Shown piece after piece: positions 36,140 through 45,441 of a stretch of 64,000 nucleotides of DNA. Location: NCBI GenBank assembly GCA_024234055.1, contig JACKOW010000008.1, positions 154,932-218,931 on the forward strand, written 5' to 3'. Position 1 is the stretch's first letter. Every line of letters begins with the position of its first letter. A model generated the notes under the pieces. It saw only the letters and a list, made by a program, of their open reading frames with translations. It was not told the origin of the DNA and ran no database searches. Made by a program: the position numbers and the translations under genes. This DNA comes from Rhodanobacteraceae bacterium. GTDB lineage: Bacteria; Pseudomonadota; Gammaproteobacteria; Xanthomonadales; SZUA-5.

Positions 36140-36406
36140 ATTGCGAGTTGTTTATGCTGAAGGAATTTAATTGCGACTCGACCCTCATCGCCACCGCGGT
36201 AACACTGAGGCGGACCAACGAACCTGCCTAGGTGAAAAGAACACCGACGGGGTACAAATTGCGCCAAATATTGCTGAGTTCTGAGGCAAGGGGCCGCTGG
36301 CGTCGACCCTTGCACTGGCTCGGTCGCCTAAACAGCCATATTGGTAAATTGCGGATTGCTCATAGTATCGTGTGTGCGCCTTGCTAGGCTTCTCAAACGA
36401 ACGTGC

Positions 36407-37147
36407 TTATTCCTCCGGCTCCAGCGCCACAGTGACATAAATCCGCTTCCCGGACAGCTCATCTAAAAACCAAGCATTTTTGTATCCCGGAAAAGTCGTC
36501 GATCTTAACAGCGAAAGGAAGTCCCGAAACTGTCCGAACCGATTAAGATCTAGACGCAATATCTCATCGAAATCTCGCTTCCGAAACATATTTCCGTCGC
36601 CGGACATGGGAAACGCGTCGTAATTCCCCCGCAGAATTTGCAGCAAGTTTTCACCGAGCCACCCTATTTCAGCATCAAGGACTCGCGCGTAGGCGCTGCC
36701 CGAGGTATCCCATGCGTACAATGGCAGCTCGCGTCTAAAGATTATATCGCCGTGATCTAACCGCCTGTCTATTCGGTGAACAGTAAATCCCAGCGGAAGC
36801 TCCTTTAGGATAGCCCAGACTTGGGGAAACCAACCTCGAGTCTCTGGATTGAGCCCGGGATGTATATTAATGCACTCAACTGCATCGTGAAGACCCTCCG
36901 GGAATATCTGCTTACAGTGCGCAGAAATCACCAACTCATAGCGCTTCAGTATTGAATCCAAATCATTCTTGACTGAAACTACAGGCAATTCGAACCGAGC
37001 GAGTAGCGCAGAGTGGGAGTTGGGAGACTTGGCTACTTTGATAGTTCCTTCCAAATCATTTACTGTTATTATCCGCTCGATCGCATCAGCAATCCTTGGG
37101 TTATCCGTTAATACAAGCGTTCGCCGCAACTTTGATTCTGAGGTCAT
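36407..37147 (-). CDS. Sugar N-formyltransferase (dTDP-4-amino-4,6-dideoxyglucose type)
   Basis: 246 residues. CINIHPGLNPETRGWFPQVW matches the N-x-H catalytic region of sugar N-formyltransferases, followed by LGFTVHRIDRRLDHGDIIF with the conserved Asp. The C-terminal part (GDGNMFRKRDFDEILRLDL) resembles VioF/QdtF-like proteins that formylate dTDP-Qui4N. The ATGA overlap with the DegT aminotransferase gene supports a two-step amine-then-formamide route. The expected product is a 4-formamido-4,6-dideoxy sugar. AT-richer than neighbours. Confidence 0.87.
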   Translation of the reverse strand: MTSESKLRRTLVLTDNPRIADAIERIITVNDLEGTIKVAKSPNSHSALLARFELPVVSVKNDLDSILKRYELVISAHCKQIFPEGLHDAVECINIHPGLNPETRGWFPQVWAILKELPLGFTVHRIDRRLDHGDIIFRRELPLYAWDTSGSAYARVLDAEIGWLGENLLQILRGNYDAFPMSGDGNMFRKRDFDEILRLDLNRFGQFRDFLSLLRSTTFPGYKNAWFLDELSGKRIYVTVALEPEE

Positions 37148-38301
37148 CCTGCGATCTCTCGGATAATTTCAATAATCCGTACGAGATGTCCGGTTACGGT
37201 TGGCCCAGTGGGCAACACTATCACCCGCGAAGACACTTCTTCGGTAATCGGCAGAACCAATCCTGCGTGCGGATATAGGTCTCGATATGGCTTCATTCGA
37301 TGGCATCCAGGCCAAAAGTACTTCCGCGCGAGGATATTGTTTTTATGTAGCTCATCTACGATCTCGTCACGCGTGGATCTACACTCAGGCCCAACTTCGA
37401 TTATTATGTACTGGAAGTTGTTGAGCTCTGATTCATCATATGACATCAAACGGAGCCCCGGAATTCCCGCCAAGCCCTCTCGATAATATTTATAATTTTG
37501 AAAGTTTGCGGTGATTACGTCTTCGATGCTGTCAAGATTCACCAGACCCATTGCGGCACATGCCTCTACCATCTTGCCGTTGGTCCCTGGATGGATAACA
37601 TTGTCGAATCCGGCGAAGCCGAAATTTCGCATCAAACGCATGGTTTCAGCAAGCGCATCGTCGTCTGTGACCACCGCGCCACCTTCAAAAGTGTTGAAAA
37701 ACTTGGTCGCGTGAAAACTCAGGACCTCTGCTCGACCAAATCCGCCGACCTTTCTTCCCTTGTATGAGCAGCCGAAGGCATGAGCGGCATCGAACATCAA
37801 GGCGAGCCGATATTGGTCCGCGATCTCCTCGAGAGCCTCGATGGGTGCGCCACGTCCCCAAAGATGTACGCCGATCACGCCGGTAGTCCTCGGCGTGATC
37901 ATGCGCCGAACAGATTCAGGATCTAGGTTGTGTGTATTGGGATCGATGTCGGCAAAGACGGGAGTAATGCCTTGCCAATGCAGTGCGTGCGCCGTGGCAA
38001 TGAACGTATAGGAAGGCACGATGACTTCCCCTTGAAGTCCAAGCGCGCGGATTGCGATTTCGAGAGCAATCGTGCCGTTGCACATGGCGACGCAGTTTCG
38101 CACCCCTAAATATTCGGCCACTCTTGCTTCGAAGGACTGGACGAGGGGTCCGTTATTGCTGAGCCAGCGACGGTCGAACATTTCTCCGACTAGTCTGATG
38201 AACGTCTCGCGATCGCCAATGTTGGGACGACCCACGTGGACTGTTTCGTGAGGCTCTTGGGTTATCGCCGGCTTGGGATTTCGTTTCAGTTCGTCGCTCA
38301 C
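37144..38301 (-). CDS. DegT/DnrJ/EryC1/StrS-family sugar aminotransferase (VioA-like)
   Basis: 385 residues starting at a GTG. Type I PLP fold: CNGTIALEIAIRALGLQGEV, VHLWGRGAPIEALEEIA, LMFDAAHAFGCSYKGRKVGG with the PLP-ring-binding Asp, and VLSFHATKFFNTFEGGAVVT with the Schiff-base Lys near residue 190. Members transfer an amino group from glutamate to a keto sugar nucleotide; pairing with the formyltransferase points to dTDP-4-keto-6-deoxyglucose as substrate. RmlA/RmlB, which make that substrate, are not in this window. It overlaps the Wzt gene by GTGA. Confidence 0.9.
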   Translation of the reverse strand: MSDELKRNPKPAITQEPHETVHVGRPNIGDRETFIRLVGEMFDRRWLSNNGPLVQSFEARVAEYLGVRNCVAMCNGTIALEIAIRALGLQGEVIVPSYTFIATAHALHWQGITPVFADIDPNTHNLDPESVRRMITPRTTGVIGVHLWGRGAPIEALEEIADQYRLALMFDAAHAFGCSYKGRKVGGFGRAEVLSFHATKFFNTFEGGAVVTDDDALAETMRLMRNFGFAGFDNVIHPGTNGKMVEACAAMGLVNLDSIEDVITANFQNYKYYREGLAGIPGLRLMSYDESELNNFQYIIIEVGPECRSTRDEIVDELHKNNILARKYFWPGCHRMKPYRDLYPHAGLVLPITEEVSSRVIVLPTGPTVTGHLVRIIEIIREIAG

Positions 38302-39599
38302 GGGACCTTACGCTCGGAAAGATACTGGGTCATCCACATTAGGCGAGGGCGCACAGCGCCTGGCAGGCGCCCGAACCACGCTAGCTCGGGTTCCGCGACC
38401 TCACTAACTTCGAATACAAGCGCTTCCGCAAGTGAATACATCACTCTCGCTTGGTCGTGCACCGCGAGTAATTCGATGGAGTGTTGCCCCGAATTCACGA
38501 GTCGAGGCGGGACTTCAACACGAGCGCGGTATAGACCGATGGGGTGTGGCTTGCCAAGCCATTCATGATCTGTAATGGGGACGGCATTGAATACCATAGC
38601 ATCATCCTGGTTTCGCACGTGAAGGCTCAGATTCAACCGCGCCTGATCCGAGAGATTCCAGTAGTCAATAACAATATCGAAGCCGGACACAACGGTCGGG
38701 CCTGCTTCGCCTAATCCATTAGGCAATTGTACAGCGATCCGAGCAAGTCTAAAGTGCTCATTTCCGGGCGACAAATTGGGATCTGTCCACACTCGTTCGC
38801 AACCGTGCACGCGCGCGCTATCCCGGTAGGCCTGAACCACCTCGTCGACGTTGCCCGACTTGGTTAAAGCCCCACCATTCAATAGGATGCAGCGGGAACA
38901 CAATGACGTAACTGCGCTCATATTGTGACTGACAAACAAAACAGTACGACCATGGCCGGCGGCGTCCTTCATCTTCCCTAGACACTTGCGCTGAAACCCG
39001 AGGTCGCCAACCGCGAGGACCTCATCAACAATAAGTAATTCTGGTTCTAAATGCGCTGCAACTGCGAAGGCCAACCTCACTGTCATACCGCTCGAGTAGC
39101 GCTTTGCCGGTGTGTCTATGAATCGGCCCATTTCAGCAAAATCGATGATTTCGTCGAGCTTTTGCGTAATCTCCGCACGCTTCATCCCTAAGATTGCGCC
39201 GTTCAAGTAGATGTTTTCACGACCCGTTAGTTCCGGGTGGAAACCCGTTCCTACCTCTAGCAAGCTTCCCACGCGTCCGCGGATCACGGCCCGCCCTGAT
39301 GTAGGCGCTGTAATCCTTGAGAGAATCTTGAGCAGAGTGCTCTTACCCGCCCCGTTGCGTCCGATGACCCCGAGGACTTCGCCCTCCTGTACCTGAAAGC
39401 TGACGTCCCGTAGCGCCCACAAGTGTTCCCCTTCGCGGTTGCCGTGGTCATGCTCGCCGATCTTGAGCAGCGGATCGGGACGGCCTCTGGCCTTTGCCCA
39501 CCAACGCGAGAGGTCCTCGCGCAAGGTGCCCCCGCCAATCATTCCAAGTCTGTAGAACTTCGAGAGGTTTTCGACTTCTATGACGACGCGAGTACTCAT
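38298..39599 (-). CDS. wzt: Polysaccharide ABC exporter ATP-binding protein with carbohydrate-binding tail
   Basis: 433 residues. Walker A GVIGRNGAGKSTLLKILSRI, signature KRYSSGMTVRLAFAVAAHLE and Walker B ELLIVDEVLAVGD are intact in the first 240 residues. The remaining about 190 residues form a beta-rich domain (DIVIDYWNLSDQARLNLSLH, YRARVEVPPRLVNSGQHSIE) like the Wzt C-terminal domain, which recognises the modified non-reducing end of a finished chain. With the upstream permease it exports undecaprenyl-linked glycan across the inner membrane. This tail implies that chain length is set by a terminal modification, possibly made by one of the local methyltransferases. Confidence 0.94.
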   Translation of the reverse strand: MSTRVVIEVENLSKFYRLGMIGGGTLREDLSRWWAKARGRPDPLLKIGEHDHGNREGEHLWALRDVSFQVQEGEVLGVIGRNGAGKSTLLKILSRITAPTSGRAVIRGRVGSLLEVGTGFHPELTGRENIYLNGAILGMKRAEITQKLDEIIDFAEMGRFIDTPAKRYSSGMTVRLAFAVAAHLEPELLIVDEVLAVGDLGFQRKCLGKMKDAAGHGRTVLFVSHNMSAVTSLCSRCILLNGGALTKSGNVDEVVQAYRDSARVHGCERVWTDPNLSPGNEHFRLARIAVQLPNGLGEAGPTVVSGFDIVIDYWNLSDQARLNLSLHVRNQDDAMVFNAVPITDHEWLGKPHPIGLYRARVEVPPRLVNSGQHSIELLAVHDQARVMYSLAEALVFEVSEVAEPELAWFGRLPGAVRPRLMWMTQYLSERKVP

Positions 39600-39732
39600 G
39601 CCCTTGCTCCGTCGTATCCGGTCGGCGCCTCAAGATCTATTGATTGCGGGGTGATCTGCTTCTGACGTTGAAAATTACTATTTGCGGCAGAGTCGCCGAG
39701 CAATTCACACGCATTGTTGCTTCGCATTTCCA

Positions 39733-40581
39733 TTACACCGTATCCATGAAGGTTCGTTCGACACGGTTGAAAAGCGCGACGCCCAGAAGCAGTGTCAATA
39801 GAATCGTTGCTCCACTTAGCAAGAGTGCGAACGGATCGTACGTTCCCGCACCAAGAATTCCGTGGCGGAAGGTCTCGACGATCGGAGCCATTGGGTTGAC
39901 CATGGCCCAAGTCTGCCAATCGGGTGACAGGGTCGATACCGGATAGACAATCGGGGTGACGTACATGTAGAGCTGAACGCCAAAGGTCAGAACCACAGCC
40001 AGGTCACGGTACCTGGTGGTCAGCGCCGAGATTATGACTCCGAGCGCCAGACTGAATGAGGCCATCATCAGTACGAGCAAGGGGAACAGCAGGATGGTTG
40101 GCTGGAACTCGATGGGAGCACCGCGCAACCAATACCAACCGATGAAGGCGAGAAAAAACGCCATCTGGATGGCGAAACCGATCAGCTTCGAGATCAGGTT
40201 CGAGACTGGCACCACCAACCGCGGGAAATACACCTTGCCGAAAATACTGGCGTTTCCGATGAAGGTGTTTGCAGTTGTGGTCAGCACGCCGGAGAAGTAG
40301 GCCCAGAGTGTGGTGCCCGCCATGTAGAACAGAAACGGTGGTACGCCATCCGTGGAGATCTTGGCAATGGTCCCGAAGACCAGTGTGAAGATGATGGTGG
40401 TGAACAGCGGTTGAATCACATGCCAGGCCGGCCCGAGCATCGTTTGCTTGTACTGCGCAACGAAATCTCGACGGACAAGCAGGTAGATCAGATCGCGGTA
40501 ATCCCACAACTCACCCAGCCTCATGCTGAACAGGGACCTTGGCGGTTCGAGTATGGTTATGCGTTCGCTGCCGTGGGTCAT
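39733..40581 (-). CDS. wzm: Polysaccharide ABC exporter permease
   Basis: 282 residues, six membrane spans. YLLVRRDFVAQYKQTMLGPA, WHVIQPLFTTIIFTLVFG and LVVPVSNLISKLIGFAIQMA are standard for ABC-2 type polysaccharide permeases (Wzm/TagG). It partners the Wzt-like ATPase; 133 bp separates the two genes and contains no frame of note. The C-terminal span ends LLGVALFNRVERTFMDTV. Confidence 0.94.
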   Translation of the reverse strand: MTHGSERITILEPPRSLFSMRLGELWDYRDLIYLLVRRDFVAQYKQTMLGPAWHVIQPLFTTIIFTLVFGTIAKISTDGVPPFLFYMAGTTLWAYFSGVLTTTANTFIGNASIFGKVYFPRLVVPVSNLISKLIGFAIQMAFFLAFIGWYWLRGAPIEFQPTILLFPLLVLMMASFSLALGVIISALTTRYRDLAVVLTFGVQLYMYVTPIVYPVSTLSPDWQTWAMVNPMAPIVETFRHGILGAGTYDPFALLLSGATILLTLLLGVALFNRVERTFMDTV

Positions 40582-40585
40582 TGCG

Positions 40586-41620
40586 TTACTTCATCCACGC
40601 GAACAATTCGGGGTTTGCGCCCACCCAGTCAATCAGATTGTGGACGCCATCGGTCACGCCAATCTCCGGCGCCCACCCGAACCCGGCTTTGGCGGCCGCA
40701 ATGTCGCAGACAAAAACCGGCTGATCGCCTGGGCGTGGTTCGTCGTACGCACGGGGGACGGGCTTTCCAGTCACCTTTTCCAAATGCGCCAGTAGTTCAA
40801 GCAGGCTCATCGTATTGGTGGGGCCACCGCCGATGTTGAAGGCTCGGCCTGAAACCTGATCGCGAGCGGCATATGCCATTTCATAGGCGCGTACCAGATC
40901 TCGCACATCGAGGACATCCCGGATCTGCTTGCCGTCGCCGTAGATGGTCAGTTGTTTGCCCAGCGTTGCTGCGATGGCAAACCATGCTACCCAGCCCTGA
41001 TCCTCAATGCCCAGCTGGCGCTCGCCATAGATGCAGCTCTGGCGGAAGGTCACCGTCTTGAGGCCATAGATTCGTGCGTAGTCGATGGTGTACTGGTCGG
41101 CAACGCCTTTGGAACATCCGTAAGGGGAGTAGAAATCCAGCTGTTCGGTTTCAGCAACCCCATTGGGATGATCGGCGTATTCGTAGCGACCGTTGCGCTC
41201 GACTACGCCCAGATGCGCCAACTTTCCGTACACCTTGTTTGTTGAGGCGTTGATGACGAAGGTCTGCGGCGAATTCAGCCTGATGGCCTCAAGCACATTG
41301 AAGGTCCCGAGTGCGTTGATTTCGAAGTCCTCTCGGGGGTTGACCACCGAGGTTGTCACAGCGACTTGAGCCGCAAGGTGGATCAACAGGTCGGGCTGGT
41401 GCTTGCGGACGACCTCGGCGATCGCCGCTGCATCCCGGATGTCACAGCGCTCGAAGGCTACCGCTGTCTGGGATTGCAACCATGCAAGATTGTCGGCAGT
41501 TCCTCGTCGACTCAGGTTGTCAGCGATAACGACTTGCCACCCCTGGCGGGCGAAGTGCAATGACGCATTGACGCCGATGAATCCGGCGCCGCCGGTGATG
41601 AGTACAGTGCTCACGCGCAC
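40586..41620 (-). CDS. NAD-dependent epimerase, CDP-paratose 2-epimerase-like
   Basis: 344 residues from a GTG. TVLITGGAGFIGVNASLHFA is the NAD-binding site. VINASTNKVYGKLAHLGVVE, then SPYGCSKGVADQYTIDYARI with the YxxxK pair, and RQSCIYGERQLGIEDQGWVA are close to CDP-paratose/tyvelose 2-epimerase (RfbE) text rather than GalE. RfbE turns CDP-paratose into CDP-tyvelose. No CDP-glucose synthase or dehydratase lies in this window, so the actual substrate may be another nucleotide sugar. The start overlaps the previous gene by 10 bp. Confidence 0.82.
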   Translation of the reverse strand: MRVSTVLITGGAGFIGVNASLHFARQGWQVVIADNLSRRGTADNLAWLQSQTAVAFERCDIRDAAAIAEVVRKHQPDLLIHLAAQVAVTTSVVNPREDFEINALGTFNVLEAIRLNSPQTFVINASTNKVYGKLAHLGVVERNGRYEYADHPNGVAETEQLDFYSPYGCSKGVADQYTIDYARIYGLKTVTFRQSCIYGERQLGIEDQGWVAWFAIAATLGKQLTIYGDGKQIRDVLDVRDLVRAYEMAYAARDQVSGRAFNIGGGPTNTMSLLELLAHLEKVTGKPVPRAYDEPRPGDQPVFVCDIAAAKAGFGWAPEIGVTDGVHNLIDWVGANPELFAWMK

Positions 41621-42825
41621 AGGCTCCTGATTTGATTGGGGAAGGTCTGATTGAGGGCGCCCATCAAGATCTTTTCGGCGCTACCGATGCTGTAATGCGA
41701 TTCGATGGTCCTTCGCGCTGCGATGCCCATGGATAGACGAGACGCGCGGTCCTTGATGACACGGCGAAGGGCTTCCGCCAAGTCGCGGGCGTTGACTTCG
41801 ACCAGCCATCCGTTGTGCCCGTCGCTTATGAAATCTTCGGGACCACCACAGCGTGTGCTGATGACCGGCACACCGCATGCCATGGCTTCCAGGGCAGCGA
41901 TGCATAGGCCCTCCTGATGCGAGGGAACAGCGAACACATCGAGTTCAGCCAGAATCTCGGGCAACTGTTCTGGTGCGACATAAGGGAGCAGCTTCACCCG
42001 CGCGTCCAGGCCACGAGCTGCGATCCAGGCCTCCAATGGTGTGCCCGGCCGATGGCCAATCAAGACCAACTCGCTCTCGGGGCAGGAGTGCGCAAGATCC
42101 ACCATGGAATCCAGCAGTAGTGCCACGTTCTTGCGCGGGTCGTCCAGGCGACCGGAAAAGCCAATTCGCCCTGCCGTGGTGAAGCCGGCCTTGGGTTTGA
42201 AGATTCTTGTATCGATCGGGGCAGGCAGAACTTCGCGCACCACCTTGCGGCCTGCAATTCGATTGAGTTCGCCCTCAGTATGTTTGCTCAGTGCAAGCAC
42301 GTGCGCACGATGGATCACACGGCGTTCTTGCGCGCGCAAGACATGGACGTTAAGTCCCTGATCCAGCATGCGCCGGTACCAAGGAAAGGTGCCAACACGA
42401 TCACATCGGTCGCCTTCCAGATCCGTTGCCAGCCAGGCAACGAAGGGCTTTCCCAGGCTGGCGAGCGCGGCGCCGGCGATGGCCGTTCCGGAAATCACCA
42501 GATGCATGGGAAATCCGGCGATAAGCTCGCGCCACTGGGCACTGGGTCGGTAGTGGGTAAACTCGAGTTCCGGAAGCCAAGCGCCTACGGCCGTCGCTTT
42601 TGTGCCACCAATGCCCTCCTCCCGCCGCGAACTCACCGCTCTCCTGACCAGTGCCTGGACGGGCACCGAAAGCTCGGGGCTCTGGCTGTAGGGTTCATAG
42701 TAGGCCAGGTGAGGATCCCAGCCATTGCGGCGTAACGCATCAATGGCGAAGCGCAACATGGCCGGCACACCGCCCTGGCGTGCCGCGATGGTGGTAATCA
42801 GGATTGACTTGCTCTGTGTTGTCAT
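41611..42825 (-). CDS. Glycosyltransferase family 4
   Basis: 404 residues from the ATG at 42825, which overlaps the AsnB stop as ATGA; the longer frame to 42924 lies inside asnB. ILITTIAARQGGVPAMLRFA starts the acceptor domain; IGFSGRLDDPRKNVALLLDS and FAVPSHQEGLCIAALEAMAC give the donor domain and its Glu motif (EGLCIAALE). Probably adds a sugar to the repeat unit. Confidence 0.9.
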   Translation of the reverse strand: MTTQSKSILITTIAARQGGVPAMLRFAIDALRRNGWDPHLAYYEPYSQSPELSVPVQALVRRAVSSRREEGIGGTKATAVGAWLPELEFTHYRPSAQWRELIAGFPMHLVISGTAIAGAALASLGKPFVAWLATDLEGDRCDRVGTFPWYRRMLDQGLNVHVLRAQERRVIHRAHVLALSKHTEGELNRIAGRKVVREVLPAPIDTRIFKPKAGFTTAGRIGFSGRLDDPRKNVALLLDSMVDLAHSCPESELVLIGHRPGTPLEAWIAARGLDARVKLLPYVAPEQLPEILAELDVFAVPSHQEGLCIAALEAMACGVPVISTRCGGPEDFISDGHNGWLVEVNARDLAEALRRVIKDRASRLSMGIAARRTIESHYSIGSAEKILMGALNQTFPNQIRSLCA

Positions 42826-44606
42826 GCGGCAGAGGGCATGGCGGCCGCGTTCTGCTGGAGGATCTGTCTGGCCCAGGTGCGCGCCCAAGGCTCGCGATGC
42901 ATTGGCCCTGTGGATCTGATCCACGACCCAACAGGTGTCTCGAACCCGGTCTTGGGTCTGGTCATGATGGCCTGGGGGAGCGGCAGCGAGGGCGCGAGAG
43001 CGAGTGCTGATTTTGCCAGGCCAGGCACGGCCGCCGGCATTCTCGGCGCAATGCGTCGAGCCAGTTCGCTATCCACGAGCGGCACCCGCATTTCGATCGA
43101 GTGCGCCATGCTGGCCCAATCGCTGTCGCGGAGCAGTTGATTGCGCATGTAGGCGGCCGTCTCAAGCACCGACACTCGGGCGTGGTCGCTTGCGGGATCT
43201 GGGTTCAACAGAGATTCCAGCAACTTCAAGGATTCGATGATGGCATCGGGATCCTGCGGCAACCAACTCGGCCTTTCGGCATCGATCTCCCACGGCATGA
43301 ACAAGCCCCGGCGCAGGAAATAGGCGCCTGACCAGGTTCCGCCATAGCGCAGCAACCCCTGCGCCTTGGGGTGATTGGCCAGTCTTCCAATCAGTCGACC
43401 GGCGTACTCGCCCAATCGTGGGGCATGCTTTGCCCAGGCCAGCCAGGTTGTCCAGCGGGGTAGATCGCGAAATGAGGGATAGCCGCCGAACAATTCGTCG
43501 CCACCCAGGCCCGAGAGCGCGACTTTCCAGCCCAGTTCCTTGGCGGCTTTGGCGACAAACCACGTGTTGATCCCGTCGATGCTGGGTTGGTCCATGGCTG
43601 CGAGGATGCTCGGCAAGTCGCTCTCGAACTCGCTACGATCGACCCTACGGATGTGATGCTTGGACTGATAGCGCAGCGCCAGTTCGACTGCCAACGGTGT
43701 CTCGTCGCGGGCGCTGCCGGCAAATTCCGAGAAGCCCAGGGTGACTGATTCCGGCCGCGCGCCTGCATCTTTCGCCAGCCCCAGAACAGCCGCGGAATCG
43801 ATACCCGCGGATAGAAAGACTCCGACAGGCACATCGGCAATCAGATGATGGCGCACGCTGTCCAGAACCGCCGCCCTCACTTCTTCGGCGCTCGCCCTGT
43901 TTGCCTGAGCGGCGTAAGTCGCGTTCAAGTCGAAATGGGCAACGGGCGCTGATACGCCTTTCGCAGCACTGACCGTCATCCAGCAACCGGCCGGCAGGGC
44001 CCTTACGGCCTCGTAGGCGGTGCGGGGTTCCGGCACGCTCCCCCACAGCAAGAACTGTGTCCAGGCACGGCTATCCGGCCGCGCACTGATCACGCCCGTA
44101 TCCACCAGGGCGCGACATTGCGAGGCGAACCAGAACTGGCCGTCCTGCTCGGCGTAATAAAGTGGCTTGATGCCGAAAGGATCACGCGCCAGCGTGAGTT
44201 CCCGCTTGCGTGCATCCCAGATCGCAAAGGCATACATGCCGCGCAGGTACTGGAACATGGCGGTTCCGTGTCGTGCATACAGCTTCAACAGGACTTCGGT
44301 GTCGGAGTCCGAAGCGAAGCGCTCGCCTTGGGCCTCAAGATCGCGGCGCAAGGCTTGATAGTTGTAGATCTCGCCGTTGAACGTGATCGACAGATCGCCC
44401 TGGTGCATGGGTTGAGCACCGCGCGCGGAGAGGTCGATGATGGAGAGGCGGCGGTGGGCCAATCCCACGCGACCCTCGTTGGAAATCCAGGTTCCTGCAC
44501 CGTCTGGGCCGCGGGTGCGCAGGTGGTCGCGTACGCGGGTGAGCTGAACGCCATCGACTCGAGCTGCGCAATCGATCAACAAGAGTTGGCCTGCAATTCC
44601 ACACAT
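42822..44606 (-). CDS. asnB: Asparagine synthase (glutamine-hydrolysing)-type amidotransferase
   Basis: 594 residues starting MCGIAGQLLLIDC, so the catalytic Cys2 of the glutaminase domain is present, followed by LRTRGPDGAGTWISNEGRVG. The synthetase domain has PVGVFLSAGIDSAAVLGLA (S-A-G-x-D-S in the PP-loop) and KVALSGLGGDELFGGYPSF. AsnB homologues are common in surface-glycan loci, where some amidate uronic acid residues rather than aspartate. The UDP-sugar dehydrogenase at 50001 could supply such a uronic acid. This protein keeps Cys2, in contrast to the lasso-cyclase-like protein at 8527. Confidence 0.92.
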   Translation of the reverse strand: MCGIAGQLLLIDCAARVDGVQLTRVRDHLRTRGPDGAGTWISNEGRVGLAHRRLSIIDLSARGAQPMHQGDLSITFNGEIYNYQALRRDLEAQGERFASDSDTEVLLKLYARHGTAMFQYLRGMYAFAIWDARKRELTLARDPFGIKPLYYAEQDGQFWFASQCRALVDTGVISARPDSRAWTQFLLWGSVPEPRTAYEAVRALPAGCWMTVSAAKGVSAPVAHFDLNATYAAQANRASAEEVRAAVLDSVRHHLIADVPVGVFLSAGIDSAAVLGLAKDAGARPESVTLGFSEFAGSARDETPLAVELALRYQSKHHIRRVDRSEFESDLPSILAAMDQPSIDGINTWFVAKAAKELGWKVALSGLGGDELFGGYPSFRDLPRWTTWLAWAKHAPRLGEYAGRLIGRLANHPKAQGLLRYGGTWSGAYFLRRGLFMPWEIDAERPSWLPQDPDAIIESLKLLESLLNPDPASDHARVSVLETAAYMRNQLLRDSDWASMAHSIEMRVPLVDSELARRIAPRMPAAVPGLAKSALALAPSLPLPQAIMTRPKTGFETPVGSWIRSTGPMHREPWARTWARQILQQNAAAMPSAA

Positions 44607-45268
44607 CAGGGCGTCGCGCCGATGGACGCTTCGTCGGCCTTTCTCACGTGTCGTTTTGCGACGATCAACATTGATTTCGCCAACGGCGGTATTCGCCCTA
44701 TTCGCTGGATACGGATGTCAACAAACCCTGCCTCTTTCAGCAGCGAAGTGATTGTCTTCGCGGACCAAAATTTGATGTGCCCGCCGTCCCAAAGCGGGGA
44801 AAAGTGGAAATCGAATTTTCCTGCCAATGCCAAGGCCAGGTTTTTCCAATAACCATGATAAGGAGTCGAGATTACGACGATTCCACCGGGCTTAGTCGCT
44901 GAGTAAAGATTTGCTGCGTAGACGCGTGGCGAGAAGCAGTGTTCGACCACCTCAAGACTGACGATTGCGTCGAACTGCCCATACTCGCCAGCCAAGTCGT
45001 CGTAGGCGGATCGCTGCGCGAATCTGACGTCCGGAAACGCCTCTTCTGCGAGCGCGATTCCTGACTCAGACGGATCGATACCCACAAGTTGGTATCCACG
45101 CTTGGCAAGCATCCCAGCGGTAGCACCGGACCCACAACCGACATCCAGAATGGAGTCGCCTGGTTTGAGTCGGTCGGTCAACACCTTCAGCAAGGGTCGC
45201 CACAAGTAGTTGTTGGACCAGCTTGGCCCAGCGCTGGTGTATCGGTACCTAGACGTAACCTCGCTCAT
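44606..45268 (-). CDS. Class I SAM-dependent methyltransferase
   Basis: 220 residues. SILDVGCGSGATAGMLAKRG is motif I, LVGIDPSESGIALAEEA the acidic strand, and DAIVSLEVVEHCFSPRVYAA the motif resembling UbiG-type enzymes. The end carries a basic, hydrophobic tail. It shares one base with the asnB start. A role in glycan methylation, perhaps the terminal cap read by Wzt, is inference. Confidence 0.83.
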   Translation of the reverse strand: MSEVTSRYRYTSAGPSWSNNYLWRPLLKVLTDRLKPGDSILDVGCGSGATAGMLAKRGYQLVGIDPSESGIALAEEAFPDVRFAQRSAYDDLAGEYGQFDAIVSLEVVEHCFSPRVYAANLYSATKPGGIVVISTPYHGYWKNLALALAGKFDFHFSPLWDGGHIKFWSAKTITSLLKEAGFVDIRIQRIGRIPPLAKSMLIVAKRHVRKADEASIGATP

Positions 45269-45363
45269 CGGCTATCTCTGGCGGGTCATCTTGGTGGCGA
45301 GCGCCCGAGTGCGCACCTGCGGTTCGCATTGCCGGTCTGTAGTTCTGGTAGCCGGCAGCGCCT

Positions 45364-45425
45364 GGATCGGCGAGTTGAACTCGGCGATACCAAAGGCAGC
45401 GCCGAGTGCAACTCGGCGATCCCAG
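45364..45425. repeat. REP-like direct repeat with palindromic cores
   Basis: Two copies of a GCCGAGT-(T/G)-AACTCGGCGAT-type element lie side by side (GGCGAGTTGAACTCGGCGAT and GCCGAGTGCAACTCGGCGAT). Each is a short imperfect palindrome. They fill the gap between the methyltransferase and the MBL-fold gene. Confidence 0.65.
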
Positions 45426-45441
45426 GGGGCGGCAGTGCTGT

